Part shown: positions 37,660-42,373 of the stretch, in pieces
How positions within the stretch are numbered: the stretch's first letter is position 1
Layout of the letters: every line of letters begins with the position of its first letter
Assembly: GCA_903904885.1 (NCBI GenBank)
Contig: CAIVED010000001.1
Span: forward strand, 1 to 42,373
Direction of reading: 5' to 3'
Source: an uncultured archaeon
Lineage (GTDB): Archaea; Nanobdellota; Nanobdellia; Woesearchaeales; CAIVOO01
DNA length: 42,373 nt
Program-made: the position numbers and the translations under genes
Notes under the pieces: generated by a model
Told to the model about the DNA's origin: nothing
What the model saw: only the letters and a program-made list of their open reading frames with translations
Databases searched by the model: none

Positions 37660-38334
37660 TTACTTCCTGGCGGAAAAATACCTGCCGACTGCCTTTTCCC
37701 CTGCAAGAATAATCTCCTTTATTGAGCTGAAACCGGGCAGGTTTTCTCCCTGCATGAACAGCAAGTTTCTCTGTTTGTTTGCCCGGCATTCCGGGTTGGA
37801 CATGAAATAACCCCTTAGCTGGTCGCCTATTAAAGGGAAAAAATCGCTTGGGAATTTAGTTTCAAAAACCTTCCCTCTTTCAGGCAGCTCAAGGTTTTCA
37901 TCAGCTAGGGTAGCGGGGGATTTGTTTAGGTAAAAGATAGCTTCACCTTCAGAAACCAAATAAAGATTATTTTTGCGTCTCAGAAACTTCAGGCCTCCTG
38001 AGGCTTTTATCAATCGAAGCTCCACCGCCTTCCAGCTTTCTGTCCCCCTAGCCAGGCCCTCATACCGGGTTATTTTCGCCACAGGCTGCCCGGGATATTG
38101 GATAAGGAGGGTTACTATTGACTGAAGCATCCTGGCAGTTTGCTGGGTTTTTGGGTCCTCACAGCCGGATTTCAGTGACTTTGCAGCCCATTCAAGCAGG
38201 GCAGAGTCAACAGTGTCAGAAAGGTCCAGTTTCACCAAATGGGACGATGCCCCGTTGAGAAAAAATCTGTCAGTTACCCTTGAAACGCGTCGTTTAAACT
38301 CGTCATACAATGTTGGTGGGAGATTAAGTGCCAT
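37660..38334 (-). CDS. Unknown 224-aa protein
   Basis: No family is recognised. The protein is soluble and mostly helical in the first half (YDEFKRRVSRVTDRFF, ARMLQSIVTLLIQYP) with a beta segment (GLKFLRRKNNLYLVSEGEAIFYL). The start ATG 38334 is followed by MALNLPPTLYDEF. It lies 3' of Pth2 with a 56-nt gap. Confidence 0.7.
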   Translation of the reverse strand: MALNLPPTLYDEFKRRVSRVTDRFFLNGASSHLVKLDLSDTVDSALLEWAAKSLKSGCEDPKTQQTARMLQSIVTLLIQYPGQPVAKITRYEGLARGTESWKAVELRLIKASGGLKFLRRKNNLYLVSEGEAIFYLNKSPATLADENLELPERGKVFETKFPSDFFPLIGDQLRGYFMSNPECRANKQRNLLFMQGENLPGFSSIKEIILAGEKAVGRYFSARK

Positions 38335-38390
38335 TTGTACCTCATGGCTTCAATAGCAACAGAAAAATATTTAAGGTTAATGGAAAAACG

Positions 38391-38729
38391 TCAAATCAGT
38401 TTCAATTCCCCAGTAACCTTGTCAATCTTCTCTTCTTCGTCTGGCCCAATTCCAAGGCAGGTTGTTGTGCCCGGCTCAACAGTTGTGAGCCCTGCATCAG
38501 ATATCAAAGCAGTCACCAGTTTTGCCGCCCTTGCCCTCGACAGGTATTCCTTCAATTCGTTCAGTCCGGCAACCTTCAAAACAGACTTCTTCATTCCCTC
38601 GGAATGCCATTCCTCCACAGTGCCTTTTTTGGATTTCAGGACGCACTCAACAGAAGCGTGTGCTACCTGGACAGCCAATTTGCCCTTTGGCAACTGAAGG
38701 TCCTGCCTCACAAGGATTACCTGTTTCAT
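38391..38729 (-). CDS. pth: Peptidyl-tRNA hydrolase Pth2
   Basis: It rescues tRNAs from prematurely released peptidyl-tRNA. The 112-aa protein has the Pth2 signature: KQVILVRQDLQLPKGKLAVQVAHA (with GK and the catalytic-type residues), ALISDAGLTTVEPGTTTCLGIGP. Archaea and eukaryotes use this form. It is divergent from the Cys-rich gene with only 32 nt between the start codons. Confidence 0.97.
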   Translation of the reverse strand: MKQVILVRQDLQLPKGKLAVQVAHASVECVLKSKKGTVEEWHSEGMKKSVLKVAGLNELKEYLSRARAAKLVTALISDAGLTTVEPGTTTCLGIGPDEEEKIDKVTGELKLI

Positions 38730-38736
38730 GGGCTGA

Positions 38737-38758
38737 TATTTATTTCGGGGTTTAAAAA
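38737..38758. promoter_or_regulatory. Overlapping divergent promoters of Pth2 and the Cys-rich protein
   Basis: TATTTAT (38737-38743) serves the + gene ~22 nt away and TTTAAAAA (38751-38758, TTTTTAAA on the minus strand) the Pth2 gene ~25 nt away. The two promoters occupy one 32-nt gap, so they probably compete. Confidence 0.5.
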
Positions 38759-38761
38759 ACT

Positions 38762-39355
38762 ATGCCCGACAGTTTTAAAAATCTTTTTGGAAATAAATCT
38801 GGCATGGACACGATAATACTAAACCCGGAAAATGCAACCTACTACTGCCACCCTGGCTGCGGAGACTGCTGCTGCTATGGGATACCGCTCTACCCGTCAG
38901 AGGCCTGGGACATCTCAAAAAATGAGGGCATCCCCCTGGACAGGCTCGTTGGAATAAAAAAGGGGCAAATTGCGCTTAGAAGAAAAAACCTTGATTCAGC
39001 TGATTGTATTTTCTTTGACAAATCAAGAAACTGCAGGCTGCATGGAAAGGACTACCAGCCGTATGTATGCCAGGTTTACCCGCTCAGGTTTAAGACAAGA
39101 CTATCGGAAGGGCGGATAACTATAAACCTTGAAGAAAGGCACAAGATATGCAATAATGGCAGGAACGAGCTGGTGGTTCCTGAAGAACAGCTTATCCAGC
39201 TCGCGGAGAAAGGGATAAAAATGAAAGTTGCCGAGAGGCTGGCAGGGAAAAGTTCTGATGTCAGGGTATTATGCGAAAAATCTTTTGAGCACTTAAATTC
39301 CCTGTCAATTGAAGACGCTGTTCAACAGGCTATCCGACTTTGTTGGGGAAAATGA
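38762..39355 (+). CDS. YkgJ-type Cys-rich metal-binding protein
   Basis: This 197-aa protein has the zinc/iron-binding Cys set of the YkgJ family: HPGCGDCCCYG, then SADCIFFDKSRNCRLHG and QPYVCQVYPLRF. The family is thought to bind a metal or an Fe-S cluster; its reaction is not known. The start at 38762 lies ~22 nt after a TATA box; an internal Met at residue 15 is possible. Confidence 0.85.
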   Translation: MPDSFKNLFGNKSGMDTIILNPENATYYCHPGCGDCCCYGIPLYPSEAWDISKNEGIPLDRLVGIKKGQIALRRKNLDSADCIFFDKSRNCRLHGKDYQPYVCQVYPLRFKTRLSEGRITINLEERHKICNNGRNELVVPEEQLIQLAEKGIKMKVAERLAGKSSDVRVLCEKSFEHLNSLSIEDAVQQAIRLCWGK

Positions 39356-39443
39356 CAGTTTAGGGGCCAGTCTATTCTAAACCAAAAAGTTTATTTCTGA
39401 TTAAACAGAGTATTTATAGGAACCACCTTCTGGGATTATCAAG

Positions 39444-39857
39444 ATGAAGATATACATATCCGGGCCCTTCTCAACAGACCCTGACGGGATTTTTCACAAT
39501 GATTCTGGGATAATGGCAGAGAACAGGAGAATTGCGAAGGAAATCGGGATTCTCCTGGCAAAAATGGGCCATGAGCCCTATGTCCCGCATACTCACCTGG
39601 GCGGCTGGGAAAATGAACTAAGCTATGAGGAGATAATGAGAATACACCTTACATTTATTCGGGATTGGGCAGACGGGCTTTTCTTCATCGGGCCCAGCAG
39701 AGGCGCAATCATAGAAAAAAATGAGGCAGAGATGCTCGGGCTTCCTGTTTTCAGGGCAATTGAGGATTTGCAGAGATTCAGCGAACTTATTTCTTTTCAG
39801 AAACTGCCTCCATGTAGGCTGAGTATGCAGCAACAGCTCCTTGCGCAGCTGCAGTGA
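39444..39857 (+). CDS. Nucleoside 2-deoxyribosyltransferase-like protein
   Basis: The 137-aa protein begins MKIYISGPF, has a helix ending KMGHEPYVPHTH and IRDWADGLFFIGPSRGAIIEKNEAEMLG, which match the NDT/DUF4406-type fold with the acidic Glu near GAIIEKNEAE. The family exchanges or cleaves N-glycosidic bonds of deoxynucleosides. The last ~24 codons run over the end of trxB on the other strand (71-nt overlap), so the tail is probably not functional. TATTTATAGG lies ~28 nt before the ATG. Confidence 0.8.
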   Translation: MKIYISGPFSTDPDGIFHNDSGIMAENRRIAKEIGILLAKMGHEPYVPHTHLGGWENELSYEEIMRIHLTFIRDWADGLFFIGPSRGAIIEKNEAEMLGLPVFRAIEDLQRFSELISFQKLPPCRLSMQQQLLAQLQ

Positions 39858-40695
39858 TTATTTGCTTTAGCTTGTTATTTGTAATATCTCCAGCAGCAAA
39901 AATGCCCTTTACGCTTGTTTTCTGGTCAGGGTCAGTGATTATGTAGCTTTTCTCGTCAGTTTTGACACCAAGATGCTTGAATATCAAATTTGACGGCTCT
40001 GAGCCGATTTCAATGAATATGCCATCAACTGCCAGGGTTTTCCCTGATTCCAATAACAGAGATTCAACAAACTTTTTCCCCCTGATTTCCTTGACATTGT
40101 CCTGGAACATGCATTTTATTTTCTTGTTTTTCTCAACAGCCTCAACCCAGGCGGGATCTGCCCTGAAGAATTTGTCCTGGCGGTAGATTATACATACCTC
40201 GTCTGCGAATTCCGCAAGCAAAAGAGCAGAAGTCAGCGAGGAATTGCTTCCTCCGACAACAGCAACCTTCTTGTTTTTGTAGAATGCAGCATCGCAGGTT
40301 GCGCAGTAGCTTACTCCCTTTCCGTAGAATTCCTCTTCGCCGGGAACATTCAGCTTTTTTCTTTTTGTTCCTGTTGCGATTATGATTTTTTTGGTGTGAT
40401 ATTCTACAGTTCTGTCTGTTGAGACTATGAAATGGGAATCTGTTTTTTTTATTCCTGTTACTGTTTCATTTACAATCGGAATCTTCAGGTTTTCAACCTG
40501 CTCCTTCATCTTCTGCATCAGTTCAAAACCGCTGATTGACTTGTAGGACGGAAAATTCCAGACATCGTGGGCAGTTGCAGCCAGGCCGCCATCCTCGGCA
40601 CAGAGAACAATGGCGTTCATCTTGTATCTGGCAGCGTAAACAGCTGCTGTGTAACCTGCAGGACCACCTCCGATAATTATTAAATCATAATTCAT
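39787..40695 (-). CDS. trxB: Thioredoxin reductase
   Basis: This flavoenzyme passes electrons from NADPH to thioredoxin. The 302-aa protein has FAD motif IIIGGGPAGYTAAVYAAR, redox CATC (Cys131, Cys134), NADPH motif VVGGSNSSLTSALLLA (Ser replacing the usual Asp) and C-terminal GDITNNKLKQIITAAAQGA. It overlaps trxA by 4 nt; the trxA-trxB operon probably feeds MsrB. Its 3' end overlaps the convergent deoxyribosyltransferase-like gene. Confidence 0.96.
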   Translation of the reverse strand: MNYDLIIIGGGPAGYTAAVYAARYKMNAIVLCAEDGGLAATAHDVWNFPSYKSISGFELMQKMKEQVENLKIPIVNETVTGIKKTDSHFIVSTDRTVEYHTKKIIIATGTKRKKLNVPGEEEFYGKGVSYCATCDAAFYKNKKVAVVGGSNSSLTSALLLAEFADEVCIIYRQDKFFRADPAWVEAVEKNKKIKCMFQDNVKEIRGKKFVESLLLESGKTLAVDGIFIEIGSEPSNLIFKHLGVKTDEKSYIITDPDQKTSVKGIFAAGDITNNKLKQIITAAAQGAVAAYSAYMEAVSEKK

Positions 40696-41006
40696 AGAAT
40701 TTCCTCAATCTTCTTTTTTATCATTTCTTTTGGGACATAGCCGACAATCCTGTCAACTTCCTTTCCTTTGCTGGTCATGACAAGGCATGGAATTCCCCTC
40801 ACTGCGAAGTCATTTGCAACCTTGCTGTTTTCATCAACATTGACCTTTGCAAACTTGATTTTGCCCTTGAAATCATGGCTCAGTTCCTCAAAAACAGGGG
40901 CAAGCATCCTGCAGGGCCCGCACCACTCTGCCCAGAAATCAAGGATAACAGGAATGTCAGACTTCAGCACTTCTTTTTCAAAATTGGACTCTGTAATTTC
41001 TAGCAT
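40692..41006 (-). CDS. trxA: Thioredoxin
   Basis: This 104-aa small redox protein has active site WAEWCGPCRML (Cys29, Cys32), the buried Asp (ILDFWAEW) and cis-Pro in VRGIPCLVM. It is first in the trxA-trxB operon. An SD GAGAGGTG sits 5-6 nt before the ATG. Confidence 0.97.
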   Translation of the reverse strand: MLEITESNFEKEVLKSDIPVILDFWAEWCGPCRMLAPVFEELSHDFKGKIKFAKVNVDENSKVANDFAVRGIPCLVMTSKGKEVDRIVGYVPKEMIKKKIEEIL

Positions 41007-41078
41007 GGGAACACCTCTCGCAAGAGTGTTATTTTGGTGGTTTTATAAAGTTTTTTGTTGCCTAAAAACAGAAACATT

Positions 41079-41110
41079 TAAATAGTTCAACAGTTTAACT
41101 GTTTAACTGA
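41079..41110 (+). promoter_or_regulatory. Promoter and operator of the VapBC-like pair
   Basis: ATTTAAATA (41078-41086) is the TATA box. CAGTT-t-AACTG (41091-41101) and the following repeat of GTTTAACTG form an operator-like sequence at the expected start of transcription, suited to an AbrB-type repressor. Confidence 0.5.
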
Positions 41111-41120
41111 GGTGAGGAAC

Positions 41121-41384
41121 ATGGAAACAGAACTAGTAAAAATGTCAGAAAAAGGCCAGTTAGTTGTACCGCAGGATATAAGGGAAAGCGCCAATTTAGT
41201 GCCTGGAGAGAGATTCGTGGCATTCCAAGTAGATGACGGAGTGTTGTTCAAAAAAGTTGAAATACCTAAAGTCAAGCTTGATTTTGAATCATTAGCCAAG
41301 GACATTGAAGCCCAGTTTAAGAAGAACAATGTTAGAAAGGGTGAGGTAAAAGAGGCAGTTAAATGGGCAAGAAAAAAATTGTAA
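41121..41384 (+). CDS. AbrB-type antitoxin
   Basis: This 87-aa protein has a SpoVT/AbrB domain: ELVKMSEKGQLVVPQDIRESANLVPGER (in part), then VAFQVDDGVLFKK. A basic C-terminal helix would neutralise the toxin. The ATG at 41121 is chosen over an upstream GTG because it follows the SD GAGGTGAGG. It overlaps the PIN gene by 22 nt. Confidence 0.88.
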   Translation: METELVKMSEKGQLVVPQDIRESANLVPGERFVAFQVDDGVLFKKVEIPKVKLDFESLAKDIEAQFKKNNVRKGEVKEAVKWARKKL

Positions 41385-41770
41385 TAGATACCAATAATCT
41401 TATTTCTGCTCTTGGATGGGAAGGAAAATCCAGAGAGCTGCTGAGGAGAGTCATAGACAACGAATATGAAATGATTATTTCTCTGAAACAAATAGAAGAG
41501 CTTAAGAGAGTTCTTAATTATCCTAGATTTAAATTTAGAGAAGAGCAGAAACAAAAATTTCTAGGAGTAATATTTGAAATTGCAACAATGATAGAAACAA
41601 AAACAGCAATTAACATCATAAAAGATACTTCAGACAATATGCTAATTGAAAGTGCTGTTGAGTCCTGCTCGGATTATATAATCTCCGGAGACAACCACTT
41701 AAAAACAATTAAGCAGTTTAGGGGCATTAAAATTATTTCAGTCAGTGAGTTTTTAAGGGAAGAGAAATAA
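41363..41770 (+). CDS. PIN-domain toxin (VapC-like, COG1569 type)
   Basis: This 135-aa ribonuclease has PIN acidic residues Asp9 (IVIDTNN), Glu45-46 (KQIEELKR), Asp91 (TSDNMLIESA) and Asp110 (ISGDNHL), all near their usual places. The family cleaves tRNA or other RNA at set sites. The gene overlaps the antitoxin by 22 nt. Confidence 0.9.
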   Translation: MGKKKIVIDTNNLISALGWEGKSRELLRRVIDNEYEMIISLKQIEELKRVLNYPRFKFREEQKQKFLGVIFEIATMIETKTAINIIKDTSDNMLIESAVESCSDYIISGDNHLKTIKQFRGIKIISVSEFLREEK

Positions 41771-41939
41771 TGACATTCTATCGGTTAAACTTGTTTAAAT
41801 GTATGAACTTTTTGGTTTTCTGGTTAAATATTTTTAATCCTGGTTTTTAACTAAAAATTTACATTAACTCCATAGCTTAATGTCAATATTGAAAATAATC
41901 CAGAAAATTTATAAATACCCAAAAAACATTACTTAGGAA

Positions 41940-42335
41940 ATGGACAAAAAATTTTGTTTTGAATACTGGAAATTTTATGTTGGATTGGTTGCTGCAGCAT
42001 TCACAGCAATATTTTTGGAAAAGATTGTTGATTATTTACGCCCTTCTAAAGAATTGCTTTCTTCAGGCATTTTAACTGTAGTATTTTTAGGGGTTTATGG
42101 GGGGATATTTATAAAAACAAGAAAGAGGATTAAAAAAATTCGAACACAAATAGTTCCAGTAAAAGAAACAGGTTATCTTGAACACTTTTTTAGTATTTTG
42201 GCAGCATCATTTTTCTCTGTTTCTTTAAGTCTAACAATAATCGGAACTATAAAAGGTAATTTACTCTTTTGGTTATTTGGTTTATCTGCTATTTTCCTAG
42301 GCACATCTTTTGTATTTAAAAAATGTAATATCTGA
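41940..42335 (+). CDS. Small membrane protein (131 aa, about four membrane segments)
   Basis: Four hydrophobic stretches are visible (FYVGLVAAAFTAIFLE, GILTVVFLGVYGGIFI, FSILAASFFSVSLSLTIIG, LLFWLFGLSAIFLGTSFVF) with a basic loop after the second (KTRKRIKKIR). No family is recognised. TTTATAAA centred 28 nt before the ATG predicts a leaderless transcript. Confidence 0.8.
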   Translation: MDKKFCFEYWKFYVGLVAAAFTAIFLEKIVDYLRPSKELLSSGILTVVFLGVYGGIFIKTRKRIKKIRTQIVPVKETGYLEHFFSILAASFFSVSLSLTIIGTIKGNLLFWLFGLSAIFLGTSFVFKKCNI

Positions 42336-42373
42336 TACGCCAAGAATATTTCAAAAATTTAATTTATTTATGA

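Overview
This window is archaeal. It carries eL30, the two-KH archaeal NusA, uS12 and uS7 in the archaeal order, aIF1A, Pth2 and an archaeal-type ArgRS. Promoters are BRE/TATA type, with a TATA box centred about 22-28 nt before many start codons (leaderless transcripts), while internal genes use GAGGTGA-like ribosome binding sites. Small genes, many 4-nt ATGA overlaps, toxin-antitoxin pairs and bacterial-type genes such as LspA suggest a DPANN archaeon (Woesearchaeota/Pacearchaeota-like). That placement is inference; no marker here fixes the lineage.

Layout. 1-1537: an edge-truncated unknown gene and an AbrB-PhoU regulator. 1769-10548: an accessory block on the + strand. It has three degenerate receiver-like proteins, one intact phosphoacceptor receiver, two paralogous 'FWED' proteins, two paralogous exported beta-strand-rich proteins, a 308-aa membrane-anchored protein, and a 731-aa protein with bacterial sigma-70 region 2 and region 4 signatures. 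Genes from 1769 to 9303 are packed tightly enough to be one operon; the second beta-rich gene has its own promoter. This is the most unusual part of the window. 10826-12535: ribosomal protein/nusA operon. 12630-20516: a divergent pair on a symmetric TATA box, an ABC-2 exporter, a zinc-dependent deacylase-like protein, an OB-fold protein, a SIMPL protein, and an RDD-SppA operon.

20607-25841: aIF1A, then a surface operon (872-aa Ig-like repeat protein, coiled-coil protein, LspA), two lysine-rich microproteins, and an agmatinase/arginase-family enzyme. 25880-30665: RelE-type and HEPN-MNT toxin-antitoxin loci around an HNH endonuclease, MsrB, a metallophosphoesterase and a zinc-ribbon protein. 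30765-37471: ArgRS, a HAD phosphatase pseudogene (nucleophile lost and in-frame TGA), a second AbrB-PhoU regulator, a lipoprotein, an odd class II tRNA with a duplicated 5' fragment, and class II LysRS. 37660-42335: an unknown protein, Pth2, a Cys-rich metal-binding protein, a deoxyribosyltransferase-like protein, TrxB-TrxA, a VapBC-like pair and a small membrane protein.

Intergenic DNA is rich in repeats that no gene explains: four copies of a 147-201-nt structured element, two copies of a 141-144-nt double-palindrome element like IS200/IS605-derived PATEs, and three copies of a short repeat containing a TATA-like core. All functional calls come from reading motifs by eye; no database search was run.
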